DNA of 64,000 nucleotides from assembly GCF_004341085.1 (NCBI RefSeq), contig NZ_SLXW01000002.1:1054001-1118000 (forward strand), in the 5' to 3' direction. Both the position numbers and the translations under genes were made by a program. A model generated the notes under the pieces. The model was not told where the DNA came from. It saw only the letters and a list, made by a program, of their open reading frames with translations, and made no database searches. Shown here in pieces: positions 34,493 to 42,992 of the stretch; the first letter of the stretch is position 1; the number at the start of each line of letters is the position of its first letter. The stretch comes from Sphingomonas sp. PP-CE-1G-424. Lineage in GTDB: Bacteria > Pseudomonadota > Alphaproteobacteria > Sphingomonadales > Sphingomonadaceae.

Positions 34493-35319
34493 TGGCGAGG
34501 ATCGGCGTTCTCCAGATGACGAGCGGTACCGATCCGGTCGTCAACGCGGCGACGCTGGTCGATGCGATCGATAGGGCGGCGGCCGAGGGCGCCGCGATGC
34601 TGTTCACGCCCGAGATGTCCGGCCTGATCGACCGCGATCGGGTCCGGGCGGGCGCTTCGATCGTAAGCGAGGCCGAGGACCGCGTGCTCGCAGCGGTTTG
34701 CGCCGCTGCCGCCGATGCAGGCATATGGGTGCATCTGGGCTCGTTGGCGGTTCGCCGCTCCGACGGCAGGCTCGCTAATCGCGGGTTCGTGATCGACGAT
34801 ACCGGCACGATCCGAGTGCGTTACGACAAGCTGCATCTGTTCGACGTCGATCTGCCGACCGGCGAGAGCTGGCGCGAATCCGCCGCCTATATCGCGGGCG
34901 ACGCCGCGACCGTGATCGACACGCCCGTCGGGATGGTCGGTCCATCGATCTGTTACGATCTTCGGTTCGCCGATCTGTATCGCGCCTTGAGCGACGCAGG
35001 CGCCACTATATTGTCCGTCCCCGCCGCCTTCACGCGACCAACTGGCGCGGCGCATTGGGACATCCTGCTGCGCGCCCGCGCGATCGAGGCGGGGGCGTTC
35101 GTCGTCGCCGCGGCGCAGACCGGTGAGCATGCCGACGGACGCACGACCTACGGCCATTCGCTCGTCATCGATCCTTGGGGCGATGTTTTACTCGACATGG
35201 GTGAGGCGTCCGGGTTGAGTTTTGCCGAGATCGACGCCGACCGACTGCGCGACGTCCGATCGCGCATCCCGGCGATCGCGCACCGTCGTGCCATCCCCCC
35301 CGTCACGGTCGTGCCGTGA
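34492..35319 (+). CDS. Carbon-nitrogen hydrolase (Nit-type amidase)
   Basis: A 275-residue nitrilase-superfamily amidase with the Glu-Lys-Cys triad: Glu in FTPEMSG, Lys in YDKLHLFDVDLP and Cys in PSICYDLRF. The pattern fits the Nit1/Nit2 branch (deaminated glutathione or omega-amidase activity), which suits its coupling to glutaredoxin, though this is inference. It overlaps grxC by one base and DUF1178 by 4 bases. Confidence 0.88.
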   Translation: MARIGVLQMTSGTDPVVNAATLVDAIDRAAAEGAAMLFTPEMSGLIDRDRVRAGASIVSEAEDRVLAAVCAAAADAGIWVHLGSLAVRRSDGRLANRGFVIDDTGTIRVRYDKLHLFDVDLPTGESWRESAAYIAGDAATVIDTPVGMVGPSICYDLRFADLYRALSDAGATILSVPAAFTRPTGAAHWDILLRARAIEAGAFVVAAAQTGEHADGRTTYGHSLVIDPWGDVLLDMGEASGLSFAEIDADRLRDVRSRIPAIAHRRAIPPVTVVP

Positions 35320-35747
35320 TCGTCTTCGATCTGAAGTGCGGCGGGGGCCATGTCTTCGAAGCCTGGTTTGGCTCCAGCATTGCGTATGAAACGCAGCGCG
35401 AAGCGGGGCAGGTCCATTGCCCGATTTGCGACGACAGCACGATCATCAAGGCGCTCATGGCCCCTGCGATCCCGGCAAAAGGCAGCAGCAAGGCCTCGAT
35501 CCCGAGCCCCGACGCGATCAAGTCCGCCCTGGCGACGCTGGCGAAACAGCAGGCCAAGGCTCTTGAATCATCGCAATGGGTCGGTACAGCCTTCGCCGAT
35601 CGCGCCCGCGCCATGCATCTCGGCGAGGAAAAGCACGCTACCATCCACGGGCGGGCTAGCCTCGCCGAGGCCAAGGCTCTGGCCGAAGAGGGCGTCCCGA
35701 TCGCCGCGCTGCCCTTACCGATCGTACCGCCGGACCGAACTAACTGA
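35316..35747 (+). CDS. DUF1178 family protein
   Basis: A 143-residue protein of the DUF1178 family, starting with GTG inside the end of the amidase gene. The N-terminus has a putative metal site (CGGGH and CPIC, residues about 8-39), followed by a helical lysine/alanine-rich middle. The function is unknown; it is the third member of the coupled grxC-amidase-DUF1178 set. Confidence 0.85.
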   Translation: MIVFDLKCGGGHVFEAWFGSSIAYETQREAGQVHCPICDDSTIIKALMAPAIPAKGSSKASIPSPDAIKSALATLAKQQAKALESSQWVGTAFADRARAMHLGEEKHATIHGRASLAEAKALAEEGVPIAALPLPIVPPDRTN

Positions 35748-35786
35748 TCGCCGGTTTCGGAATTTGCGCCGGCGAGCAACGTAAAT

Positions 35787-35876
35787 TGGCGGACGGGGTG
35801 GGATTCGAACCCACGGTAGAGTTGCCCCTACGACGGTTTTCAAGACCGTTGCCTTAAACCACTCGGCCACCCGTCC
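35787..35876 (-). tRNA. tRNA-Ser (anticodon UGA)
   Basis: Read on the minus strand, a class II tRNA of about 90 nt with a long variable arm and an encoded CCA end. The acceptor stem pairs GGACGGG with the sequence before CCA. The T-loop GGTTCGAATCC is intact, and the anticodon TGA sits in the CTTGAAAAC loop (plus coordinates 35840-35842). It lies alone between the DUF1178 gene and a small protein gene. Confidence 0.96.
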
Positions 35877-35994
35877 GGGATACGCGTGTATGGGCGGGCG
35901 TCTAAGCGGTAGGAGGCGCGATCGCAACCGTTTCGAGCCGCGGCACCGTGCCGGGACCGGTTGCGTTTCGGCTACGCGGGCTACAGGAAGCGAA

Positions 35995-36258
35995 ATGGAT
36001 CTCGACGCGGTACTACGACATTTCTTCGGCACCGCCGATATCGATGCGCTTGATCAAATCGCGATCGACGACGGACGGGAGAAGGTCGCCATCGCATTCG
36101 GAACCGAGCGCGAACCGGGCCGACGCTTCGCCTTGTGGGCGGTGTTGCGCTCGACCGGCGACGCGCCGGACCCGCGCGATGCATTCGAGGATCTACGCGA
36201 GCGTCGGGCGGCTGCGATGTACGCGTCTGCGATCGCCGTCGCGGACCGATCCGACTAA
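35995..36258 (+). CDS. Small conserved-looking hypothetical protein
   Basis: An 87-residue acidic soluble protein (MDLDAVLRHFFGTADIDALD at the N-terminus). It has an AGGAAG ribosome binding site just before the ATG. No family is recognised and there are no membrane segments. It is convergent, 7 nt apart, with the next small gene on the minus strand. Confidence 0.65.
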   Translation: MDLDAVLRHFFGTADIDALDQIAIDDGREKVAIAFGTEREPGRRFALWAVLRSTGDAPDPRDAFEDLRERRAAAMYASAIAVADRSD

Positions 36259-36265
36259 AGCCGGG

Positions 36266-36421
36266 TCAGGCGGCGCGGCGATCCTGCAGTGCGCGATCGA
36301 TCCGGCAGATGAGTTCGGCGATCGGCGGCATCTCGACGGGACGACTCCGATGACCTTGCTCACCAAGAGTGCCGCGCATGCGCTTGCCGACCAGCGTGAA
36401 GACGTCCTGTGTGCTTGCCAT
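36266..36421 (-). CDS. Very small hypothetical protein
   Basis: A 51-residue basic protein starting MASTQDVFTLVGKRMRGTLG. An AGGACGAGA sequence upstream is a fair ribosome binding site. An in-frame ATG 13 codons earlier exists but is less well placed. I recognise no family; the short length makes it a moderate-confidence call. Confidence 0.55.
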   Translation of the reverse strand: MASTQDVFTLVGKRMRGTLGEQGHRSRPVEMPPIAELICRIDRALQDRRAA

Positions 36422-36596
36422 CGATCTCGTCCTATCCGATGGTGCGAGTATGCCGGCCAAGCGTTAACCGATGGTTGGCATGCGTTTTACCTCTGCGTAA
36501 CTGTTTGAACGGCGGCGGACGGCGACTCGCAACGCTCGCGCGCGTCCGACGTTGTCTGTTCGTGACCGGTGCGCTCCCGCAGCCGGATGGTCCGGG

Positions 36597-37691
36597 ATGT
36601 ATCCACTGACGCAATATCCATCAGGCTGGTCCGTCCTCGAAGCCGTCCGCCACCTCGCGGCATCGTGGGACCAGGAGAACACGCACGAAGATTTTCCTGC
36701 CGAGCGGCTCCATGCGCTGTTCGAGGCGGGGGCGTTACGTGCGTTTAAAGCTGTGACGCCGGGGGGCTCGACCGATGCGCTGCTCGACGTGCTGCGCGCG
36801 ATTGGGGGGGCGGATCTCAGTCTTGGGCGGGTGTATGAGGGGCATGTCAACGCGGTCCAGTTGATCGCGACCTATGGCGATGCGGAGCAACGGGCGACGC
36901 TGGACACCGATCTCGAGGCGGGACGCACGTTCGGTGTCTGGAACACCGAGCCAACCCCCGGTCTCGCGATTCGCAAGGTTGGCGACGATCGGTGGCTTCT
37001 CGATGGCGCGAAGAGCTTCGCAACCGGGGCGGGGCATCTCGACCGCATCCTCGTGACCGCGCGCGACGAAACCGGCGGCAAGCAACTGGTTCTCGTGCCG
37101 ATCGCTGGCCAAACCGCCCGCGCCGATAACGCCGGTTGGCAGGTTCGCGGAATGCGCGGGACGTGCAGCGGCGCGTTCGACTTTTCCGATATGGCGATCG
37201 GTCGTGAGGGCGTGATCGGTGCGGCCAACGATTACGAGCGCGAACCGAGGTTCAGTGCCGGCGCGTGGCGCTTCACCGCGGTGCAGCTCGGGGCGGTCGA
37301 GGCATTGGTGCGGCATTTGCGCGATCATCTCGTCGCCACCGGCAAGTCCGACGATCCGATCCAGCGTGCGCGGTTCGCTACCTGTCTCACCGAGACGCGC
37401 AGCGCAGGCCTGTGGGTTCGGCGCGCCGCGCATCTTGCCGAAACGCAGGCGGCGGAAGCGATCCCGTTCGTGCTCATGACCCGCGGCATCGTCGAGGAGG
37501 CGGGGTTGCGGACGATGGAGGCGGCCGCACGGTCGGTCGGCACCGCGTCGTTCTTCGCCAAAAGCCGGATCGACCGGATCACGCGCGATCTGGGGCTGTA
37601 CCTGCGTCAGCCGGTACCCGATCAGGCGCGCGACCGGGCGGCGGCGGCGTGGCTCGAGGAGGATTGCTGGGGCGACGATCGGTGGTGGTAG
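36597..37691 (+). CDS. Acyl-CoA dehydrogenase-like flavoprotein
   Basis: A 364-residue protein of the acyl-CoA dehydrogenase fold: N-terminal helical domain, a middle beta-barrel with KVGDDRWLLDGAKSFATGAG and a C-terminal four-helix domain. It is divergent compared with the isovaleryl-CoA dehydrogenase at 58.9 kb and I cannot place its catalytic base. It is the first gene of a set with a PIG-L deacetylase and a methyltransferase, which it overlaps, suggesting a role in making a modified sugar or glycolipid rather than in fatty-acid breakdown. The ATG is at 36597. Confidence 0.75.
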   Translation: MYPLTQYPSGWSVLEAVRHLAASWDQENTHEDFPAERLHALFEAGALRAFKAVTPGGSTDALLDVLRAIGGADLSLGRVYEGHVNAVQLIATYGDAEQRATLDTDLEAGRTFGVWNTEPTPGLAIRKVGDDRWLLDGAKSFATGAGHLDRILVTARDETGGKQLVLVPIAGQTARADNAGWQVRGMRGTCSGAFDFSDMAIGREGVIGAANDYEREPRFSAGAWRFTAVQLGAVEALVRHLRDHLVATGKSDDPIQRARFATCLTETRSAGLWVRRAAHLAETQAAEAIPFVLMTRGIVEEAGLRTMEAAARSVGTASFFAKSRIDRITRDLGLYLRQPVPDQARDRAAAAWLEEDCWGDDRWW

Positions 37692-38434
37692 CGCCCGGCG
37701 GGGACGCATGGCGTGCGCTGACGCGGCGTGCCCGGCGAATCTCGGCGAAGGACGCGGCGCGACACGGGCCCTGGCTCGTGCTCGCACCGCATCCCGACGA
37801 CGAGACGCTCGGCTGTGGTGCGCTTATCGCCGCGGTCAGCGCCGCCGGGGGCCGAGTGCACACTGCGTTCCTAACCGATGGGTCCGGATCGCACCCCGAT
37901 GCACCCGGCTGGAGCGCGCAGCGGATCGCAGGTCTGCGCCGCCGCGAAGCGCAGGCGGCGGTGCGTATCCTCGGCGGCGTGGCCGACGTGCTGCATCTCG
38001 ACTGGCCCGATGCGACGCCGGCAAAACCGGGCGACCCGGTGTTCGCCCGCAGCGTCGACCGACTGGTGGTGTGGTGCAGGCGACGCGGCATCCGGCAGAT
38101 TGCGGTGACGTGGTCGGGCGACCCGCACTGCGATCACGAGGCCGCGGCGGCGCTGGCGGTGGCGGCCGCAGCGCGGCTTCGCTGCCGGCTCTACGACTAT
38201 CTGGTCTGGGGCTGGACGGTCGATGCGCTGACCCAGCGCCTGCGCGGGGTTCGTGCCTTGGCGATCGACAGCAAGGCTGGCCGGCCCAATCAACGCCGCG
38301 CGATGGCGTGCCACCGGAGCCAGCGCGGCGGCCGCATCGTCGGCGCGCGGGAGAATTTCCGCCTCCCGCGAGCGATGCTGCGCTTGATCGATCGCCCCAA
38401 TACCGTGCTGCTGGAGACCCGCCTTGCGTCGTGA
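37682..38434 (+). CDS. PIG-L family (LmbE-like) deacetylase
   Basis: A 250-residue zinc-dependent N-deacetylase of the PIG-L/LmbE type. The metal site is visible: APHPDDETLGCG with His-x-x-Asp-Asp (residues about 32-43) and the second histidine in WSGDPHCDHEA. Such enzymes remove acetyl groups from N-acetylglucosamine-type sugars. A GTG at 37682 (or the next codon, also GTG) overlaps the end of the acyl-CoA-dehydrogenase-like gene. The tail overlaps the methyltransferase start by 11 nt. Confidence 0.85.
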   Translation: MVVAPGGDAWRALTRRARRISAKDAARHGPWLVLAPHPDDETLGCGALIAAVSAAGGRVHTAFLTDGSGSHPDAPGWSAQRIAGLRRREAQAAVRILGGVADVLHLDWPDATPAKPGDPVFARSVDRLVVWCRRRGIRQIAVTWSGDPHCDHEAAAALAVAAAARLRCRLYDYLVWGWTVDALTQRLRGVRALAIDSKAGRPNQRRAMACHRSQRGGRIVGARENFRLPRAMLRLIDRPNTVLLETRLAS

Positions 38435-39014
38435 ACACTCGATCGAACCCGCCTATTTCGAAGCGCTCTACAAGGATCGGGGCGATCCCTGGCATTTCGA
38501 GACCAGCGCCTACGAAGCCGCGAAATATGACGCGACGCTCGCCGCGTTGCCCGGCGATCGGTTCGCCAACGCGCTGGAAGTCGGGTGCGCGAACGGCGTC
38601 CTGACGACGCGCCTGGCGCAGCGCTGCGACTCTCTCCTGGCGGTCGACGTGTCCGACACCGCCCTCACCGCCGCGCGCGCACGGTGTGGGGCGCAGTCGA
38701 ACGTCCGCGTCAAACGTCGCCGCCTGCCCGCCGAAGCCCCCGACGGGGCCTTCGATCTCGTGCTGCTGTCGGAGGTCGTCTATTACTGGGACAGCGCCGA
38801 TATCAGCCGGCTAGCGGACTATTTGCGGACTGCGGTCTTACCCGGCGGGCACGTTCTGCTGGTGCACTGGATCGGCGAAACCGATTATCCCAAAAGCGGG
38901 GACGACGCGGTCGCCGAACTCCAGGTCGCCCTCGGCGAAGCGGTCACCGTCGTCCGCAGCGACCGGTACGACGCGTATCGGCTCGACCTTTGGCGGTTTG
39001 GCGCGGCGGGCTAA
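38424..39014 (+). CDS. NodS-like SAM-dependent methyltransferase
   Basis: A 196-residue class I methyltransferase with ALEVGCANGVLTTRLA as SAM site and FDLVLLSEVVYYW, resembling the NodS branch that N-methylates deacetylated chitooligosaccharides. Following a PIG-L deacetylase, it may methylate the freed amine. The start is a TTG at 38424, uncertain, and the first conserved block is EPAYFEALYKDRGDPWHFE. The last 177 nt overlap the convergent glycosyltransferase gene. Confidence 0.82.
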   Translation: MRREHSIEPAYFEALYKDRGDPWHFETSAYEAAKYDATLAALPGDRFANALEVGCANGVLTTRLAQRCDSLLAVDVSDTALTAARARCGAQSNVRVKRRRLPAEAPDGAFDLVLLSEVVYYWDSADISRLADYLRTAVLPGGHVLLVHWIGETDYPKSGDDAVAELQVALGEAVTVVRSDRYDAYRLDLWRFGAAG

Positions 39015-39944
39015 CCGGATCAGGCGCTGTGCTTCGGCGATCGCTGCAGGCAGGGTCGCAAAGCTGAGTTGGTCGCGGCGGGTCGCGCGATCAGGGGCGA
39101 GCGCGGCGGCCACCGCGTAGGTTTCGTGGAGCGGCGCGTGCTCCGGCTGATCGATCCAGCGGGCGACTGCGTCCGCCATGCCACCGGGCGCGCGGCCTGC
39201 AGTGCGGCATGAAGTGAACACCCTCACGTCGAGTGCGTGGCGAATGCCGCCGCCGTACTGCCTGATACGCTCGAACAGCGCGCGATCCTCGGCGACCGGC
39301 GGGGTGGGGGCCCCGCCGATCCGGCGGTACAGCCGCCGCGACAGGGCGATGCTCGCGCCGCCCTCGTAGAAGTGCCGAGGCCAGGGATCGTGCGGCGAGG
39401 CTTCCGCGTCGGCGCGCAGGTAATCGAGTGCGGTGTAATAGCGGCCGATCATGTCCAGACGTCGCCGCGCCGTGGTGCCGAGATGCTCGCGGTCGCCGCG
39501 CAGCGTCAGCGCCCGCCCGGCGACGGCATCATAGCCACCGTCGATATGCGCCACCGTGCGGACGATCCAGTCGGGCGCGACGTTGGTATCGGCGTCCGTC
39601 GACAGCAAAAGGTCGTCGTCGGTGTCCAGCAGACCGGCCGCGGCATCCCAGGCCAAGCGTCGCGCCCAACCCGCGTGACGAAAGCCGGCAAGTAGCGACA
39701 CGGCATGCCAGGAAAGCTCGGCAAATCGTGGTCGCCACTGCGTGAGGAGTTCCAGCGTACCGTCCGTACAGTCGTTCAACAGCGCGACGATCGTGACCCG
39801 GCCGCCGAACACCTCGGCTGCGCGATCGATCGCAGCGAGGCAGGCGGGCAGATGCTCCTCTTCGTTTTTGATCGGGATAGCGATCGCGATACGACGCTGT
39901 CGCGCAACTGACCCCGTAAATGACGGTAAAGAGACAGTTTTCAA
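38838..39944 (-). CDS. Glycosyltransferase family 2 (GT-A)
   Basis: A 368-residue GT-A transferase with IAIAIPIKNEEEHLPACLAA at the N-terminus, a LNDCTDGT segment, and the metal/nucleotide motif LLSTDADTNVAPDW. A TTG start at 39944 is used since no ATG or GTG lies closer. It runs opposite to the methyltransferase and overlaps its 3' end by 177 nt, with no earlier stop in frame. By context it may attach the sugar that the PIG-L and methyltransferase enzymes modify. Confidence 0.8.
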   Translation of the reverse strand: MKTVSLPSFTGSVARQRRIAIAIPIKNEEEHLPACLAAIDRAAEVFGGRVTIVALLNDCTDGTLELLTQWRPRFAELSWHAVSLLAGFRHAGWARRLAWDAAAGLLDTDDDLLLSTDADTNVAPDWIVRTVAHIDGGYDAVAGRALTLRGDREHLGTTARRRLDMIGRYYTALDYLRADAEASPHDPWPRHFYEGGASIALSRRLYRRIGGAPTPPVAEDRALFERIRQYGGGIRHALDVRVFTSCRTAGRAPGGMADAVARWIDQPEHAPLHETYAVAAALAPDRATRRDQLSFATLPAAIAEAQRLIRLARRAKPPKVEPIRVVPVAADDGDRFAEGDLEFGDRVVPAFGIIGFADPVHQQNVPAG

Positions 39945-40150
39945 AATGATGCGGCCGTTATCGCAAGCAGCCAGCCTTGACCTCGTCGGTCAGCCGTTAA
40001 ACCGATACTGCGGCAGTCGCGCATCCCTGAACCGAAAGTCTTGGTCACACGCTGCCCCACCATTGTGTCGATGTCATAAAGCATGGCGATACGTTTCAGT
40101 TGCGTCCGTTTCAGCGCGATTGATCAGGATCAGCTAGATTGTCCGCGATT

Positions 40151-40175
40151 GGAAAGAGTTGCCACCCGGTGCGTT
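40151..40175 (+). promoter_or_regulatory. Possible general-stress (EcfG-type) promoter upstream of the SDR gene
   Basis: GGAAA at 40151-40155 and CGTT at 40172-40175 are separated by 16 nt, one base from the alphaproteobacterial EcfG consensus (GGAAC-N16/17-CGTT). Transcription would begin shortly before the SDR ATG at 40208. The rest of the 263-nt gap (39945-40207) also serves the divergent GT2 gene and shows no gene of its own. Confidence 0.4.
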
Positions 40176-40207
40176 GGGCGAGGACTGTTTCCTACGAAAG
40201 ACCCATC

Positions 40208-40999
40208 ATGCACATCGACCTGACCGGCCAGGCCGCGATCATCACCGGCGCGAGCTCGGGACTGGGGCGCGCCGCCGCGATCGCCTTCGCCGCCGCCGGT
40301 GCAGCCGTCGCGGTCAACTACAACAGCAGCGAGGACAAGGCGCGCGAGGTCGTCGATCAGATCATCCAGGCCGGCGGCAAGGCTTTCGCGTGCGCGGCGG
40401 ACACGTCGGACGAGGCCGCGGTGATCCGGATGTTCGACGAAACCGTCGAGCGGTTCGGCGGCGTCGACATCGTCTTCGCCAATGCGGGCATGCAGAAGGA
40501 CGCGGCCTATGCGGAGATGACACTCGAGGAGTGGAAGCAGGTCATCGACGTCAACCTGACCGGCCAGTTCCTGGTGACGCGCGAGGCCGTACGCCGGTTT
40601 CGCCAGCAGGGCGACCGCGGCGTCAGCCGGGCGATCGGCAAGATCCTCTTTATGAGTTCGGTGCACGAGGTCATTCCATGGGCGGGTCATGCCAACTACG
40701 CCGCCTCGAAGGGGGGCAGCGGCATGCTGATGCGGACGCTCGCGCAGGAAGTGGCAGGCGACCGTATCCGCGTGAACGGCATCGCTCCCGGCGCGATCGC
40801 CACCGCGATCAACGCGGATGCGACGGCCGATCAGGACAAGCTGCTCGAACTGATCCCCTATGGTCGGGTCGGAGATCCCGACGATGTCGCGCGCGCCGCG
40901 CTGTTCCTGGTGTCTGACGCTGCCGACTATATCGTCGGATCGACGCTCACGATCGACGGCGCGATGTCGCTGTACCCAGGCTTCCGCGATAATGGCTGA
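40208..40999 (+). CDS. Short-chain dehydrogenase (glucose 1-dehydrogenase-like)
   Basis: A 263-residue SDR with TGASSGLGRAAAIAFAAAG at the cofactor site, an FANAGMQ motif, catalytic Ser in FMSSVHEV, and YAASKGG carrying the Tyr/Lys pair. It is close to glucose 1-dehydrogenase-type enzymes. The ATG at 40208 follows a possible stress promoter. Its stop overlaps the start of the GH15 gene, and both may act on glucose or trehalose-derived sugars during stress. Confidence 0.87.
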   Translation: MHIDLTGQAAIITGASSGLGRAAAIAFAAAGAAVAVNYNSSEDKAREVVDQIIQAGGKAFACAADTSDEAAVIRMFDETVERFGGVDIVFANAGMQKDAAYAEMTLEEWKQVIDVNLTGQFLVTREAVRRFRQQGDRGVSRAIGKILFMSSVHEVIPWAGHANYAASKGGSGMLMRTLAQEVAGDRIRVNGIAPGAIATAINADATADQDKLLELIPYGRVGDPDDVARAALFLVSDAADYIVGSTLTIDGAMSLYPGFRDNG

Positions 41000-42896
41000 T
41001 GCCGCCAAGCCGGTCACGGGCGGCCGTGCGTCGGATCGAAACGTGTCGGGCTCACCCGAGGCCTCGCAGATCGCCGACCACGGAGCGATCGGCAATCTGG
41101 AGACGATCGCGCTTGTCGATACCGCGGGCACGATCGACTATCTGTGCTGGCCGTGCCTCGACAGTCCGTCGGTGTTCGCGCGCCTGCTCGATGCCGGAAA
41201 GGGGGGCCATTTCTCGATCGAGCCCGATCTCGATGGCGCGCGGGTCGTCCAGATGTACGTACCGGAGACCAACATCCTCATGACCCGCTGGATGGGGACG
41301 CAGGCAAGCGTCGATCTCGTCGACCTGATGCCGGTCGGTGACAATCGAAACGAGGTCCCGCCGCGACTGGTTCGTCGGATCACGTGCACGCGGGGCCGCG
41401 CGACGGTCCGCATCCGCTGCGCACCGCGGTTCGATTACGGCGCGGTAGGCCGCGCCGCCTTCGTCACCGCGTCGTTCACCGCCGACGAGAACGGGAGCGC
41501 ACCCGGCGTTTCACGCGGCCGGTTCGATCATGAAACCGGGCTCGCGCTGGCATTGCACGGCAAGGGGACGCTCGTCGCCAACGGCCAAGACCTCGTCGCC
41601 GAGATCGAGCTTGCCGAAGACGAGACCGTGTCGCTGGTCCTCAGCAACCCCGACGACGTGTCGCTGGGCGCGTCCGCGCTCGAAGCGGTCGTCGACAAGG
41701 ATATCGCCTATTGGCGGAGCTGGAGCCGGCAATCGATGTACCGCGGCCGATGGCGCGAGACGGTCGAGCGGTCGGCGATGCTGTTGAAGCTGCTGACCTC
41801 GCGCAAGCACGGATCGATCGCGGCGGCGGCGACGTTCGGCCTGCCCGAGGCAGCGGGCGGCGTCCGCAACTGGGATTATCGCGCGACCTGGATCCGCGAT
41901 TCATCCTTCACCGTGTACGCGCTGCTCCGGCTCGGCTATCAGGGCGAGGCGGTCGACTTCCTCCACTGGGCGATGGACCGCACGTCTGAGTGCACGGACG
42001 GCAGCATCGGCGTGATGTTCGCGCTCGACGGCGGCCCGGTGGCATCCGAACGCAAGCTCGAGCTCGGCGGGTTCGAAGGCGCCGGCCCGATCGTGGTCGG
42101 CAACGATGCCAATATTCAGGTCCAGCACGACATCTACGGCGCGCTGCTCGACGCCGTCTATCTGGGCAGCAAATATGGCGAGCCGCCGTCGCATGACAGC
42201 TGGCAGAACATCATCCGGGTCGTCGATCAGGTCTGCGAGACGTGGCAGACCCCCGATTCCGGGATCTGGGAGGTGCGCGGGCCAACCAAGCATTATCTCC
42301 ACTCGCGGCTGATGAGCTGGGTGGCCGTCGATCGCGCGGTACGGCTGGCGCAGAAGCGTTCTCTGCCCGCGCCGCTGGTGCGCTGGGCGGAAACGCGGAC
42401 CGCGATCCACGACGATATCTGGACGAACTTCTGGGACGAGACGCTGGGGCGCTTCGTCCGTGCGACGGGGGATACGCCGGCGGACAGGTCGGTCGACGGC
42501 GCGCTGCTGATGATGCCGTTGGTAAGATTCGTCGGCCCGACCGATCCCAAATGGCTGGCGACGCTCGATGCGATCGGCGCGGACCTGTCCGACGACGGCC
42601 AGGTCTATCGCTACAAGATCGACGACGGGCTGCCGGGGCAGGAGGGGACCTTCGTCGCCTGCTCGTTCTGGTATGTCGAATGCCTCGCGCGTGCCGGCCG
42701 TCTCGACGAGGCGCGGTTCAATTTCGAAAAGCTGCTCGCGCACGGCAACCATCTCGGCCTGTTCGCCGAGGAGATCGCGCAGGACGGCACGTTCCTGGGC
42801 AATTTCCCGCAAGGATTCAGCCACCTTGCGCTGATCAGCGCCGCCTTCTATCTCGACCGTGCGCTCGACGACGGCGGTCCCCGCGCCTGGGGTTGA
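40992..42896 (+). CDS. Glycoside hydrolase family 15 (glucoamylase/trehalase type)
   Basis: A 634-residue cytoplasmic enzyme with the GH15 (alpha/alpha)6 barrel: GAIGNLETIALVDTAGTIDY at the start of the N-terminal beta domain, NWDYRATWIRDSSF in the barrel, and a C-terminal EEIAQDGTFLGNFPQGFSH with catalytic-region acidic residues. Bacterial members release glucose from maltooligosaccharides or hydrolyse trehalose. The proximity to the tre operon makes a trehalase-like role possible. It overlaps the SDR stop and is convergent with the OYE gene. Confidence 0.87.
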   Translation: MADAAKPVTGGRASDRNVSGSPEASQIADHGAIGNLETIALVDTAGTIDYLCWPCLDSPSVFARLLDAGKGGHFSIEPDLDGARVVQMYVPETNILMTRWMGTQASVDLVDLMPVGDNRNEVPPRLVRRITCTRGRATVRIRCAPRFDYGAVGRAAFVTASFTADENGSAPGVSRGRFDHETGLALALHGKGTLVANGQDLVAEIELAEDETVSLVLSNPDDVSLGASALEAVVDKDIAYWRSWSRQSMYRGRWRETVERSAMLLKLLTSRKHGSIAAAATFGLPEAAGGVRNWDYRATWIRDSSFTVYALLRLGYQGEAVDFLHWAMDRTSECTDGSIGVMFALDGGPVASERKLELGGFEGAGPIVVGNDANIQVQHDIYGALLDAVYLGSKYGEPPSHDSWQNIIRVVDQVCETWQTPDSGIWEVRGPTKHYLHSRLMSWVAVDRAVRLAQKRSLPAPLVRWAETRTAIHDDIWTNFWDETLGRFVRATGDTPADRSVDGALLMMPLVRFVGPTDPKWLATLDAIGADLSDDGQVYRYKIDDGLPGQEGTFVACSFWYVECLARAGRLDEARFNFEKLLAHGNHLGLFAEEIAQDGTFLGNFPQGFSHLALISAAFYLDRALDDGGPRAWG

Positions 42897-42943
42897 GCGC
42901 GGAGCTTGGCCGACAGTAATGCAGCAGATGCAGTAGGTTGGCG

Positions 42944-42970
42944 CCGTTCCCTCAGTCAGCACGGGAACGG
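42944..42970. terminator. Bidirectional hairpin between GH15 and OYE genes
   Basis: CCGTTCCC (42944-42951) and GGGAACGG (42963-42970) form a perfect 8-bp stem with an 11-nt loop in the gap between two convergent genes. There is no T-run, so it is a candidate end or stabilising hairpin rather than a textbook terminator. Confidence 0.5.
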
Positions 42971-42992
42971 TGTCGCTACACGGACGGTGTGA

